A DNA stretch of 64,000 nucleotides from Cyanophora paradoxa (Eukaryota > Glaucocystophyceae > Cyanophorales > Cyanophoraceae): positions 62,001 to 126,000 of the forward strand of contig QPMI01000408.1 in assembly GCA_004431415.1 (NCBI GenBank), in the 5' to 3' direction. The position numbers and the translations under genes are program-made. Positions 1-8,574 of the stretch are shown piece by piece. Numbering within the stretch: the stretch's first letter is position 1; each line of letters begins with the position of its first letter. The notes below the pieces were generated by a model, which was not told where the DNA came from, did not search any database, and saw only the letters and a program-made list of their open reading frames with translations.

Positions 1-2
1 GG

Positions 3-371
3 CCACCCTCCCTCTTCGACTTCGATGGAGCGCCGGACGACGTCGCTCAAATTCGCAGGTCCCTTTCCGACAGCTCCCTCTCCAGCTGCAGCAGCTCCGA
101 ACCCAAGCGCTCGGCAAGCCAGAAATGCGCGCCGCCTGCCCCCGTCGATCGCAAAAGCACAGCAGCTGCAATTGCAAGTCGCGGCCCCAGCAGCAGTCTG
201 CACGCACGCGTAGGCGACGAGTTCGCGAGGGCGAGAGACGCCGCGCTCGCCGTTTCTATCGAGATCGATGTCGTTCCAGAGAACCCGCTTGCACGAGGTG
301 CCAGCTGCAGGCCGCCCTCTTTTCGCGCCCCGGGCTATAGCGGGGCCTGCGACCGCAGAACGTCGAGATTG
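3..371 (+). CDS. possible host exon, serine-rich, open at the left edge
   Basis: A frame open from the window edge to a TAA at 372-374 reads as an acidic then serine-rich segment (start of the readable part FDFDGAPDDVAQ, then a run of Ser codons) in GC-rich DNA with strong third-position GC. It has no start codon here, so it would be an internal or 5' exon of a gene entering from the left, perhaps the same gene as the membrane-protein exons at 722-1439. The true 3' splice boundary is not visible. Low-complexity composition makes this weak; it could be a chance open frame in GC-rich DNA. Confidence 0.3.
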
Positions 372-721
372 TAATCATTGAAATATCGCACACATGCGCA
401 GCGGCAAGGTCGCTGGATCGCGCCGCCTCCGTGGCGAACTCCAGACTCGGGAGGTCTTTCCTGCAGACTCTCAGCGTCCTCGGTGCGGCGCGGGCCCTCA
501 CGACCATGATTAATATTAAAATTAGCCGACGTCCTCTAGGTTGCAGAAATATCAATCCAATCATTTACTGGGTCGTTCAATTTCACGTCGTCGCAGTGGC
601 CTTCATCGGAAGCCTCATAAAGAGGCTGTTCATGGACCCAGCCCACCGCGTGCGTTGAACCTAGGCCTTGCACTCGAATTAGTTTATAATTATATATTAT
701 AATCGAACCTTGCAATTGACG

Positions 722-972
722 CCAACACCTCCGCCTCCGCCCAGTTCTTCGTGGCACACCCGCGGCTGTGGGGGGTCGTCGTCCGTCTCCTCGCCTGCGT
801 CGACCGCGGTCTCTTCCTCTCCGTTCGCCCCCGGCCTCTGTTTTAAAAATTGAATTTGCTGCTCGGTCCGCCCGGGCCTCTGATCATGAGGCCTCACGCA
901 TGCGCTCTCGCCCGCACTGGGCCCGCAGGACATGATCATGGACATCGCCATCTGCTTCAATTTCTGGAACCG
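722..972 (+). CDS. possible host exons upstream of the membrane-protein exon
   Basis: Two short GC-rich blocks lie between AT-rich stretches. At 722-840 one frame reads as a hydrophobic segment (QFFVAHPRLWGVVVRLL). At about 929, after a CCCGCAG acceptor-like sequence, a frame reads DMIMDIAICFNFW, which looks like the start of a transmembrane helix and would lead into the exon at 1145. Boundaries are guesses. The intervening DNA (about 845-920 and 975-1140) is AT-rich and intron-like. Confidence 0.3.
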
Positions 973-1144
973 TGCGCTTTCTGAATTCGAAATTTTATAA
1001 TCAAATTAAATGCACCGTCTTTCAGCCGCGACTGATCATGATCTCCTCGGGCGTCCTCAGGAAAGCAGTACAAATGGCGAGAATCGCTACTTATATTGAA
1101 TTAATCATGACCTCACGATCTCGTTTAATAATTTTCGAGCACAG

Positions 1145-1439
1145 GTTCGGAGTATGGCTGAGCCTCGTCGCCTTCCCGTACCTCTTCCTGCTCTTCTTCC
1201 TGTCGCGGGCCTTCCGGCGCGAGTGCGAGCGGCGGGGCTGGGAGGCCCGCCGCTGGATGCTGGGCTACTGGGTCCTCTCCCCCGTCTGGTGCCTCATGTA
1301 CGACGTGTGGATCTCGGTGCGGTACCTCTTCTCGGAGCCCGTGGACAGCTCGGGCCTGGGGCGCATTGCCCGCTACTACCTCCGCCTCCGCCTCTTCACC
1401 GAGACCTCCCTCGAGACCCTGCCCCAGAGCATTTTTCAG
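1145..1439 (+). CDS. host exon of a multi-pass membrane protein, XK-related-like
   Basis: After an ACAG acceptor at 1141-1144, a GC-rich frame encodes a hydrophobic helix (FGVWLSLVAFPYLFLLFFLS), a basic stretch, a second helix around WVLSPVWCLMYDVW, and then LRLFTETSLETLPQSIFQ. The last motif, an amphipathic LRL..ETxLETxPQ segment, resembles the conserved segment of XK-related scramblase-type proteins; that family match is an inference from motif memory only. The frame continues into AT-rich DNA from about 1440, so an exon end near 1439 is likely. The retrotransposon LTR begins 65 bases later, so the gene was probably hit within an intron. No downstream exon is in the window. Confidence 0.45.
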
Positions 1440-1503
1440 GCGCGAAATTTTGTGGCTCGCGCCGTTTCTATCAGTTTAAGAAGCATATACTTATTGAACT
1501 GAT

Positions 1504-1861
1504 TGTCGCGTGCGGGATTAGTGGGGAAGCACGCGGGGAGGCTCCCGGTCGAGCGTGGCTCGACGGGGCTCAGCGGATCACGAGAAACCACAGTGCAAGC
1601 CAGTAGTATTGGTAGAACTGTGTACCCGGACAAACCCGGTACACGTACCCCTAGCTCGGAGTACTTCGGTCACTGACTCAGGGGAATCGCTGTACCCTGG
1701 CAAATACACGTGTTCGGCCGTGGCGTACTAACGCCGACATCGGCCCTAGCGGCCCGTAGGCAGCTCTGCAACTAGCAGCACGAAGGCTGCACCTAGCTAC
1801 TAGTAAGGTAGCTGTACAAGCTCATAGAAGCGCTAGGACAGCGCTAATCCTGAATGCGACA
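1504..1861 (-). repeat. 3' LTR of the Ty3/gypsy-type retrotransposon
   Basis: The 358-bp segment starts TGTCGC and ends GCGACA, a perfect 6-bp terminal inverted repeat of the TG...CA type. It is directly followed on its inner side by a pyrimidine tract that is a polypurine tract on the minus strand, matching a minus-strand element whose pol genes lie to the right. The 5 bases outside the LTR are CTGAT, which would be the target duplication if also found beyond the far LTR. The second LTR is outside the window, so the boundaries rest on this internal logic only. Confidence 0.65.
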
Positions 1862-1873
1862 ACTCCCCCTCTT
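1862..1873 (-). promoter_or_regulatory. polypurine tract of the retrotransposon
   Basis: The minus strand reads AAGAGGGGGAGT directly before the TG of the LTR. Such a purine run is where plus-strand DNA synthesis is primed in LTR retrotransposons. Confidence 0.55.
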
Positions 1874-2546
1874 AAGACTGCGTCCCCGCAGGCTACACTC
1901 TGAACCGGCGACTGCCGGGAATGAATAAGCTTTGTAGCCGGTACTCGCTCTACGGCAGCCGACTGCCGGGAATGAAAAGACTGTCAGCCGGATGCCGTTG
2001 TTGTTCTTGAAAGGCCATTCCGGCCGCCATAGGCGGGTACGGGGATTGATCTCCAGGGGAGGAGTGATCGGCGGCAAGGAAGCCGCGGGCTTTTGCCCAA
2101 GGGGCGACGGACAAGGTCCAACTTCATGTTCTCATGTAGATTTTCCACGTGAAGGGAGGCTCGGGGCCCCCTTGGTGCCATGCATGCACCGCGAGAGCAC
2201 GCCGCAGATGCGAACGCGAAAGAGCAGCGCGGGGCGACGCGGCACGCAGGCGGTGCACGGCCCCCTCCGGTGTGCCCCCCAACCGCGACGCGGTCGAGTG
2301 ACCCAAGTGCGAGCCACGCAGAGCTCCACCCAGGCGAGCACCCCTTAGGCTCTCGCAGTGGTGAAGTACAGGTGATCGGATCGGCGGGGATTCAACCGTG
2401 CCGACGAGGATAGAGCCGGCTCTCGGACCGGGTACCGCTCACAAGAGTGCATTCCGGTTTGGCCGCACGCGGCGCCGGGCACCCCTGCCCGACCCCCGTG
2501 ACTTCGTTTGATACCAAGGGAGAAGAGCCAGCGTCAGGCGTCCCCG
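1862..2546 (-). other. retrotransposon 3' non-coding DNA, left part
   Basis: There is no convincing coding frame between the LTR and the PLV-1 insertion point. A 16-base direct repeat (GACTGCCGGGAATGAA) occurs near 1910 and 1965. The segment continues, after removal of PLV-1, at 13262. Confidence 0.5.
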
Positions 2547-3006
2547 AAAAAAAATGAGAGTACCCCAATCACTGTGGGCCCGCCCTCTTTCTCACCCTCA
2601 CTCCTCCAAACCACCCCAACCCACACACTCCAACGCCTTCCAACACACATTCTCTTCCATCCCTTCGTTACGTCTACCACCACAACCTCTCCAAACCAAC
2701 CATCCAGCAACCGCTAGGTAGTATCTAACGTCTAGTCCGATCGATTTTGCAAAAGATATAGCAGTGATTTGAGGCGGGAGCGTCAGCCAGAAGGCTTCCT
2801 GCTCTTCGAGCCCCAAAGCGCTGGTCTCGGAATAATCTTCAACATCATCCAGACGTTAATTGTGTGTATTTCGAATCTAAAAAACAAAGAGGTTTCAAGG
2901 GTTATGCTACACGTAATTACTATATCATCGGAATCTAATTACATACTCGAGTTCAGGTTCTAGCTAGACGCTAATTATTCCCACCGATGACGTAGTCCAA
3001 GTTTAG
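2547..3006 (+). repeat. PLV-1 left terminal inverted repeat
   Basis: This 460-bp repeat matches 12798-13256 in inverse orientation, and the outermost 50 bases agree at both ends. It includes the last codons of the capsid-module gene that ends at 2975. About 30 bp near 2780-2810 are absent from the PLV-A and PLV-B repeats but present in both PLV-1 repeats. Confidence 0.92.
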
Positions 3007-3607
3007 TGAAACCACTTAACATTGGTTTGTATTCGATCGACGGCCCGACAGGATCAGCGCTGCTAGAGGCGATGCGCAAGATCGATGTGTTTGCTACAGG
3101 TAATTCGCTAGCATTCTCATCCACCTCGGGGATTGCGACGATCGTCTTAGCAGGAACAGCAGATGATGGAGGAGAAAGCTTTTTATCAATTTTGGTCTTA
3201 GCAATCGGTTCGTTTAAAATCTTGTTTTCCATTTTAGTCTCAACCGCTATACCAGCAATAAGATCACCAGCACGCTTCTTTGAAATTGTTTTCAACCCAG
3301 TCACTGTTTTAATGAAATATCTGCTACGATTACCAGTCTCTGATACATACAGCGGACCATCGTCAGTATCCTTCAGTTTACTAGTTTTGCTTTTCTTTGT
3401 CCGCGAATTTGGGATATTATCTAGAATAGCGTTTTCGTCGGCAGTAAGAGCAAAATCGATAGACGCACCCTCACCACCAGCAGTCCGACGAACTAAAGGA
3501 TAGGATTCAGTATCACCGCTCAAAAATTCAATATTATTCTTTTTATTGGGTGAGTTTGTAAGTTTTCTAGAAGCCGAAGGCAAGTAGCCACTTGTGCTAC
3601 GCACCAT
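2975..3607 (-). CDS. conserved capsid-module protein of unknown function
   Basis: This 210-residue protein starts at ATG 3607 (MVRSTSGYLPS). The same frame is open further upstream, but that part overlaps the end of the minor capsid gene in another frame. The middle carries a stretch with a RYFIKTVTGLK core, followed by a Lys/Pro-rich linker and a C-terminal SGFTKLG motif. A homologue with the same order of motifs lies at the same place in PLV-3 (39117-39866), next to the minor capsid gene, so a structural or assembly role is inferred. I do not recognise a named family. The final codons lie inside the terminal inverted repeat. Near-identical copies occur at 51852-52484 and 53679-54311. Confidence 0.75.
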   Translation of the reverse strand: MVRSTSGYLPSASRKLTNSPNKKNNIEFLSGDTESYPLVRRTAGGEGASIDFALTADENAILDNIPNSRTKKSKTSKLKDTDDGPLYVSETGNRSRYFIKTVTGLKTISKKRAGDLIAGIAVETKMENKILNEPIAKTKIDKKLSPPSSAVPAKTIVAIPEVDENASELPVANTSILRIASSSADPVGPSIEYKPMLSGFTKLGLRHRWE

Positions 3608-3677
3608 TTGTTTTAAATAAGGAACAGAAAAAAGTCGACAGACAAGCTGCCTCGGCTGCGCATTCGCGAAAGTGAAT

Positions 3678-4553
3678 TTAAGCAAAACTGCGATCAAACG
3701 GATGAAACTCACTATCTGTGTTTCTGATTGACGAGCGAAGTGATGCCTTTGTGTATGAAGAATCTTCAATTTCGAACTCGATAACGAATGAGAATTCAGT
3801 GTTAATAGCTGCAGTAAATCCATTAAAATAACGTATTGACACATCAAGTTGTTCTAACTCAGAATTATGATCGACGGAAACAGGAACACGTTCATCAGAT
3901 GTATATTTGATAAGCTCTCCAAATTTCGCATCGATATGAATCTTTGCCAACGATGTGTTTGTCCAGTTATTTATTGTGTGAATCGAACCACGAATCTGAT
4001 CGATATGTAGGAAGAGATAAGTATGATAAAGAAGATCAACAGGTATATCGCCAACGATAGCAAACGCATAATCAACAGCATCAACTGTGATTGGAGTATC
4101 CAGCTGTTCTGCGGAATCTGTAACAGCCTTTGTGAAGCCGAGCAGATTTGCGAGTTCAAGAGTGGAAAACGTCAGAGTAAACTCCGATTCACACAAGATT
4201 GTGATTTTCATTGAAACATCATCAAAAACCGTTAAGAACTTGCGTTGGTAAGTACTCCCCAAATAACTGTATTGTTGTGTTTTCAAAAGAACGTTCATAT
4301 AATTCGTAAGAGATGTTGGAGTATATGATCCAGCTCGAAATAGGTTCGTTCTGGTTTTAAATACATTGCTAGGATCGAGCGTAATGGTTGTTATTGAAGC
4401 ATCAGCAGCTAGATTATACATATTGTGAAAAAGTTCTAGCGATTCAATTCTAGCCGACTTCACGTTTGCTAACGCCCGAGGCAGATTAATTTTGAAATTC
4501 GAGGACGTGCCTTCGAACCGATCTCTAGAATCAACATTTACGCGGAGTTTCAT
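3678..4553 (-). CDS. minor capsid (penton-type) protein
   Basis: The 291-residue protein starts at ATG 4553 with VNVDSRDRFEGTSSNFKI. The SRDR...NF.hxLP N-terminus is shared with the PLV-3 protein at 39903-40802 and is typical of the minor capsid/penton-like proteins of PLVs and related viruses. It would form the vertex capsomer, predicted as a single jelly roll, beside the double-jelly-roll major capsid protein. It is divergently transcribed from the major capsid gene across a 44-bp gap. The copy in PLV-A (50906-51781) is intact; the copy in PLV-B has lost two bases. The role follows from synteny and the N-terminal motif; no structure comparison was possible. Confidence 0.75.
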   Translation of the reverse strand: MKLRVNVDSRDRFEGTSSNFKINLPRALANVKSARIESLELFHNMYNLAADASITTITLDPSNVFKTRTNLFRAGSYTPTSLTNYMNVLLKTQQYSYLGSTYQRKFLTVFDDVSMKITILCESEFTLTFSTLELANLLGFTKAVTDSAEQLDTPITVDAVDYAFAIVGDIPVDLLYHTYLFLHIDQIRGSIHTINNWTNTSLAKIHIDAKFGELIKYTSDERVPVSVDHNSELEQLDVSIRYFNGFTAAINTEFSFVIEFEIEDSSYTKASLRSSIRNTDSEFHPFDRSFA

Positions 4554-4597
4554 CTTTACAACAATATACGTGAAAATATTCTGTAATATAATATCAA
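4554..4597. promoter_or_regulatory. bidirectional promoter region between the capsid genes
   Basis: The 44-bp AT-rich gap separates the divergent ATGs of the minor and major capsid genes and holds several TATA-like stretches (AATATAC, TAATATAATAT). It must carry both start regions. The same gap recurs at 50862-50905 and 55256-55299. Confidence 0.5.
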
Positions 4598-5827
4598 ATG
4601 GCGCAAGCAGGAACTACTCTGAAAGAGCTCCTAACAACCAAAGGATCGAACGAGCTTTATCTATCGCCAGGTCTAACTGTCGGTGTTAGCCCAAAGTTTA
4701 AGCCTTTCCTTGAGACGATCCGTCCGCGAGGCAACTCATACGGATTCGCACAGACTGCTGCTTTCGACCTTCCGCGCAAGCAACTTCTAAATGGCGTCTC
4801 CCTATATTTTAAGGTAACAGTCGCTGGTGGAGCTGCCGCTTCGGTTCTTCCTAATGGTGCTGGTGCATTTATTGAAAACGTACGCTTTGTTCATGGATCT
4901 TTCAAAATGGTAATTCCCGGTGATTGGCTTACAGTGAACGCACTGATTGATAACAGCGTCGCATCCGCCCAAGCTTTTGCTAGCAGCTACGGCTTTGGAA
5001 AAGACGCAGCTCTAGAGATTCTCGATGCTAGCCGAGAGTACGTGCTGAAGATCCCATCACAGCTTTGGGACAATTCATATTTCCCTCTGCTAGCACTTGC
5101 GGATATGCCAACCGTCGAGATTGACTTCCGTTCGGCTGGTGTGATTGGAACTGTTGCTGATGCTATTGCGACTCTAACGGATTGTGCCCTGGTTTGTCAG
5201 TTCGTGAATATTCCTAGCGAAGAGGCAGAGTCTATGCTAAAATCTGCGAACGAGTCTGGCGGTATTAGAATTCCCTTTACTGAAATCATTTCAAAGCGCT
5301 CACGCCAGCTTAAGACGGACGACGCAGGAAACGCTGTCGAAATATCCCTTGCTAACGTTAGCGGCCTTGTGCACGCGATCCTGATGACAGTGCGTAATGC
5401 GAATCACCTGGGCACTCGCAATCATAATTCATTTGCCGGTAACGGTAACGCTTTGAAGATTGATTCGTTTGAGATCATGCATAATAATCGCACTCTCGAT
5501 ATCAGTAATAAGCCAATCTCTGGATTTGTTTCGAGCTGCTATCATATCCCAACTCAATATCGCGGAGCAACAACTGGTAATTCAGCCCTTGGTTTTGAAG
5601 ACGGAAATGTCTATGGTATTGTGCTTTCGAAATCTGGCAAAGACTCCCTCCACAACGCTGTCCTCGGCTACACAGACTTCTTCAACTCAAGCAGCAGCTA
5701 CTGCTCCCTCACTGTCACCGGATGTACAAACACCGCACCAGTTGTAGTCGATTTTCACGTCCTGCGCCACAACGTTCTCGTAATTAATTCATATCAAATG
5801 TCGACTCTAAAAGTAAGTAACTTTTAA
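4598..5827 (+). CDS. major capsid protein, double-jelly-roll type
   Basis: The 409-residue protein starts at ATG 4598. It is homologous over its whole length to the 408-residue protein of PLV-3 at 40855-42081: shared LKELL near the N-terminus, YLSPGL, FDLPRKQLL, RFVHG.FK, IPGDW.TVNALID, DISNKPISGF, and SKSGKDSL near the end. Length, beta-rich composition, and position between the minor capsid and packaging ATPase genes support a PLV-type major capsid protein forming trimeric hexon-like capsomers. Its size is nearer to PLV capsid proteins than to the longer ones of animal Polintons. It is intact here and in PLV-B, and split by PLV-3 in PLV-A. Its stop is one base before the ATPase ATG. Confidence 0.82.
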   Translation: MAQAGTTLKELLTTKGSNELYLSPGLTVGVSPKFKPFLETIRPRGNSYGFAQTAAFDLPRKQLLNGVSLYFKVTVAGGAAASVLPNGAGAFIENVRFVHGSFKMVIPGDWLTVNALIDNSVASAQAFASSYGFGKDAALEILDASREYVLKIPSQLWDNSYFPLLALADMPTVEIDFRSAGVIGTVADAIATLTDCALVCQFVNIPSEEAESMLKSANESGGIRIPFTEIISKRSRQLKTDDAGNAVEISLANVSGLVHAILMTVRNANHLGTRNHNSFAGNGNALKIDSFEIMHNNRTLDISNKPISGFVSSCYHIPTQYRGATTGNSALGFEDGNVYGIVLSKSGKDSLHNAVLGYTDFFNSSSSYCSLTVTGCTNTAPVVVDFHVLRHNVLVINSYQMSTLKVSNF

Positions 5828-5828
5828 A

Positions 5829-6533
5829 ATGGATATCAAATTGTTTGATCCAGCAGAAGTAAAACTTCCTAAACGGTTCTTGTTTGTCGGCCCCACCAAC
5901 TCGGGCAAAAGCACCTACGTAAAACACGTATTAAATGCTGTAGCAAATCAGCTAGACGATATTTACGTCTTCAGCACAACGGCATTTACAGAACAGTGGG
6001 ACGATACCACTCGCAAGAGCAATATTTATGAAGAATGGGATACAGTTTTGGTTGAAGAACTTTTAGAACGTCAAAAAGAAAGACGACGCAAGAAAGATGA
6101 TCGAAAAATAGCAATTGTTTTAGATGACTTGCTTGATAATGACCTAGTAAACGTCCACAGTGACCGATTAATGCAAAAGCTTTTTACTAGCGGAAGACAT
6201 TACAATATATCGCTCTTTATCACGACACAACGTCTATGTGGCATTAGTCCGACGATTCGGCGAAATTGCGAATATGTATGCTTTTCGTCGATTCTATCGA
6301 ATATTAAAGAGTTCGATTGCGTCTTTGCCGAATACAACGCCGGAGCGAGTCGAGCAGTTTTAATGCGTCTTTTCCTTGAATGGGGTCATTCGTATCAGGT
6401 TTTGATATTTGAAGCCGCGACCGTGGACCGCGTCTACTCTGTTGATAAATCTTCTGGAGATTTTTCGGCTCTATCAAGCTTTTTACACGCAAGAAAGCGG
6501 CCCGGTCGAAAGCCGGCAACCAATCTTGTCTAA
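5829..6533 (+). CDS. genome-packaging ATPase, FtsK/HerA (A32-like) type
   Basis: The 234-residue protein has a Walker A motif GPTNSGKST near residue 21, a Walker B-like hydrophobic strand ending IVLDDL near residue 97, and a conserved Gln/Arg segment ITTQRLCGISPTIRRN near residue 138. These match the packaging ATPases of Polintons, PLVs and virophages, which pump the genome into preformed capsids. It follows the capsid gene with a single-base gap, an unusually tight arrangement for a eukaryotic context. The copy in PLV-B is intact; in PLV-A the gene has two single-base losses. The PLV-3 homologue is at 42163-42921. Confidence 0.88.
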   Translation: MDIKLFDPAEVKLPKRFLFVGPTNSGKSTYVKHVLNAVANQLDDIYVFSTTAFTEQWDDTTRKSNIYEEWDTVLVEELLERQKERRRKKDDRKIAIVLDDLLDNDLVNVHSDRLMQKLFTSGRHYNISLFITTQRLCGISPTIRRNCEYVCFSSILSNIKEFDCVFAEYNAGASRAVLMRLFLEWGHSYQVLIFEAATVDRVYSVDKSSGDFSALSSFLHARKRPGRKPATNLV

Positions 6534-6701
6534 GCAACCAACTAGTATATTCTGGTTTAGCTGAGGCAATCCACAAATAGCTTGCGCCCTTGTAAATGCC
6601 GAAGCTGATGCAGTGACATTGTGAAAGTTGTGATCTCCCCGGCCAACATATTTCTAAATCTTCAATATCCATCAAAAAGATAAAGGGTGTTATTCCTTCA
6701 A

Positions 6702-7235
6702 TTAAACCTGTGGAAAGTTCAGACGCAGGAACGGCTTATCATCTTCACTTGTGTGTTCTAGAGCGTAAGCATCACGAGCACGAGCAGCTTCTTCTGCAGT
6801 TGAGAAATTGCCAATGTGCTTTTGGCGGTCATTTATCTTATAGTATGCTTTCCATTTACCATGTTGCTGATGGAAGCTGACGCCAATGTATCCACTCGAG
6901 TTATTTCGCCGCCGATTCTGGTTGAGCTGCTGCTGTCGCTTTGTTGCAAGCCGCAGATTCTCGCGGCGGTTATCAAGCTTGTTCAGATTTATGTGATCGA
7001 CAGTTAAACCGTTCTCCAACTCGCCGCTGATGTAGTTATGCAAGAACACACACTTATGATTGATTTTGGCTCGAACATATCCATTGTCCAAACTCCAGCG
7101 AAATCCCAGCACACGCTCAGCGTCATCCTGTGACACAAGTGCATAGGCAACTACGACTCCATTTCGACCATTCCTACGACCAGTAATTGGAATTAGAGCA
7201 ACACCTTCAGGGACATCAGGAATTGCGACCTCCAT
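6702..7235 (-). CDS. HNH endonuclease with C-terminal AP2 DNA-binding domain
   Basis: The 177-residue protein starts at ATG 7235. It has an HNH core around LTVDHINLNKLDNRRENLR (residues about 78-96), then an Asn/Arg-rich linker and an AP2-type domain (SGYIGVSF...GKWKAYYKI...HIGNFSTAEEAARA, about 112-160). This HNH-AP2 order is common in homing-type endonucleases of large DNA viruses and phages. It sits between convergent and divergent neighbours, so it is probably a mobile passenger gene. The PLV-B copy (57404-57940) has diverged clearly more than the flanking genes; PLV-A keeps only an AP2-like remnant at 30537-30785. Confidence 0.88.
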   Translation of the reverse strand: MEVAIPDVPEGVALIPITGRRNGRNGVVVAYALVSQDDAERVLGFRWSLDNGYVRAKINHKCVFLHNYISGELENGLTVDHINLNKLDNRRENLRLATKRQQQLNQNRRRNNSSGYIGVSFHQQHGKWKAYYKINDRQKHIGNFSTAEEAARARDAYALEHTSEDDKPFLRLNFPQV

Positions 7236-7370
7236 ATTTCTTGCGCAGCGAGCTGCTTGTCTGCGACTTTTTCGTTACATTTACAGATTGCAATATATTT
7301 AAGCCTAAAAAGTCGCGCTAATTTGTTATAAAAGGATTTATGTCTCATATTATTGAGATATAAGCGAACA
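7236..7370. promoter_or_regulatory. divergent promoter region, HNH-AP2 and AT-hook genes
   Basis: The 135-bp AT-rich gap between divergent ATGs contains CAATATATTTAAG and TTATAAAAGG, both TATA-box-like. It is nearly the same in PLV-B (57941-58051). Confidence 0.45.
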
Positions 7371-7679
7371 ATGAGTTCTGCAGATTATACTGCTGTAAAG
7401 CGTGGCCGTGGACGTCCGCCAAAGGTTCGTCTTTTGACAATGGATTCATATGAACCAAAGAAGAAGGGTCGTAAGCCAATAGAGGTAACACCGGAGATTT
7501 TAGCAGAGCGACGCAGAAAGAATGCTGAACGGAATCGTAAACTACGTCATACGAACGAAACATATCGTTTGAAACAGCTTGCCATCACAGCAAAATATCG
7601 AGCTGAAAATCCTGATCGTATTCGGGAGTACCACAGAAATGCTATTTCGCGTAGATGTCTTGCTAAAGACGTTGCTTAG
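7371..7679 (+). CDS. small AT-hook DNA-binding protein
   Basis: The 102-residue, very basic protein starts at ATG 7371. An AT-hook core KRGRGRPPK lies at residues 10-18, a second basic patch KKKGRKP follows near 32, and the rest is an Arg/Lys/Glu-rich helix-forming stretch. It could bind AT-rich viral DNA, for example as a packaging or regulatory protein. It overlaps the 3' end of the integrase gene by 17 bases, tail to tail. Related but divergent small proteins are at 29166-29456 (PLV-A) and perhaps 38506-38763 (PLV-3). The exact role is unknown. Confidence 0.68.
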   Translation: MSSADYTAVKRGRGRPPKVRLLTMDSYEPKKKGRKPIEVTPEILAERRRKNAERNRKLRHTNETYRLKQLAITAKYRAENPDRIREYHRNAISRRCLAKDVA

Positions 7680-8565
7680 CACCAGCTCTAAGCTTTGGCT
7701 CTCCTGCAATCTCAAGCTTCTTGAGCTCTCGATCCTTCCGGTTTTGGCCGCTGTATTTTTTCGTTTCGATCAATCCCTCGCGTCTCAATCGTCTCTGCTG
7801 TCGCATTTTCACTTCTTCTTTTTCGATTCGTGTTTGATCAGGGAGATCACGAGGTTGACGTATTTCAGATGGTTTAACACGCCTAGAAATTTCCACACCT
7901 TGCTTTGTAATTAACCTAACGCGGTTCTTATCAGCGCCAGCAACTATGTACGTCTCTTTGCTTGGTTTTGCCAGACCCTTCGCAAAAACACTGCTCTTTG
8001 GCTCAAGGATCTGCACCTCCGTGCCAGGTTTAGGCATTTTTGTGTTCTCTCGTTCAATATCGTTCTGTCGCTGTCGCACTTGGTGAAGCTGTTCGGCAAC
8101 CTGTGTATTTTCACGCATCCACGTTGGTGATCGCTCCACGCCAAATGCACTGTGGGCTGTCTCATTGTACGCCTTGACAATTGCCGGCAAACGTGAGAGG
8201 AAATGCGGTGATCCACGTGCTTCAGTGTCAGCTTGGATAAGTGCTCGCAATGTCCTAGCGAACCTGTCGATAATTCCAAGTTTGTTACCTTTAGAAATGT
8301 GGTCATCTTTGGCAACATCAGTGTGTATTTTAAACGAGTTCTCTTCGACCATTGCCCGAATCGCAGCTGTGTTAAAACCGTTGTCGGCGGAGAAACCCCA
8401 GATCCCTGGCAGTTGCTCAATCATTTTTGGAAGTTGTTTGAATGTTTCTATTTTTCGAACGATAGCGAAACGGGTTGCAATTTCTACGGCCGCAAACAGG
8501 CGATATCTCCCAATAAATAATACATCAATTTGCCATGCACCAGGTGGCGCTGTTAGAGTGTACAT
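7663..8565 (-). CDS. retrovirus-type integrase (rve fold)
   Basis: The 300-residue protein starts at ATG 8565, immediately before the catalytic core, so it lacks an N-terminal zinc domain. Core acids are D14 (WQID) and D61 (SADNG). The usual glutamate position reads GIIDRFARTLR, so the third acid seems to be D100. A C-terminal SH3-like segment (KPGTEVQILEP...ETYIVAGADKNRVRL) and a Lys/Arg-rich tail follow. It would catalyse insertion of the viral DNA, consistent with the 5-6 bp target duplications. Its ATG is 9 bases beyond the polymerase stop on the same strand. Confidence 0.87.
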   Translation of the reverse strand: MYTLTAPPGAWQIDVLFIGRYRLFAAVEIATRFAIVRKIETFKQLPKMIEQLPGIWGFSADNGFNTAAIRAMVEENSFKIHTDVAKDDHISKGNKLGIIDRFARTLRALIQADTEARGSPHFLSRLPAIVKAYNETAHSAFGVERSPTWMRENTQVAEQLHQVRQRQNDIERENTKMPKPGTEVQILEPKSSVFAKGLAKPSKETYIVAGADKNRVRLITKQGVEISRRVKPSEIRQPRDLPDQTRIEKEEVKMRQQRRLRREGLIETKKYSGQNRKDRELKKLEIAGEPKLRAGAKQRL

Positions 8566-8574
8566 CCTTATTAT

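Noticed and set aside
870-1120. Repeated TGATCATGA-like palindromes in the host introns
   Set aside because: Few and irregular; could be short intronic motif bias, with no pattern strong enough to report as a feature.
2598-2816. Tryptophan/glycine-rich frames in the terminal repeats, repeated at each PLV end
   Set aside because: They fall in terminal inverted repeats, vary in length between copies and show no domain; repeated presence follows from the repeat.
3006-3503. 165-codon + strand frame opposite the capsid-module gene
   Set aside because: Complement of a better supported gene with homologue in PLV-3; no independent evidence.
6304-6675. Antisense frame of 123 codons opposite the ATPase 3' end, also present at 30950-31179 and 57006-57377
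   Set aside because: It is conserved only because the three copies are nearly identical DNA. Most of it is the complement of a real gene, the rest has no recognisable content, and PLV-3 has nothing similar.
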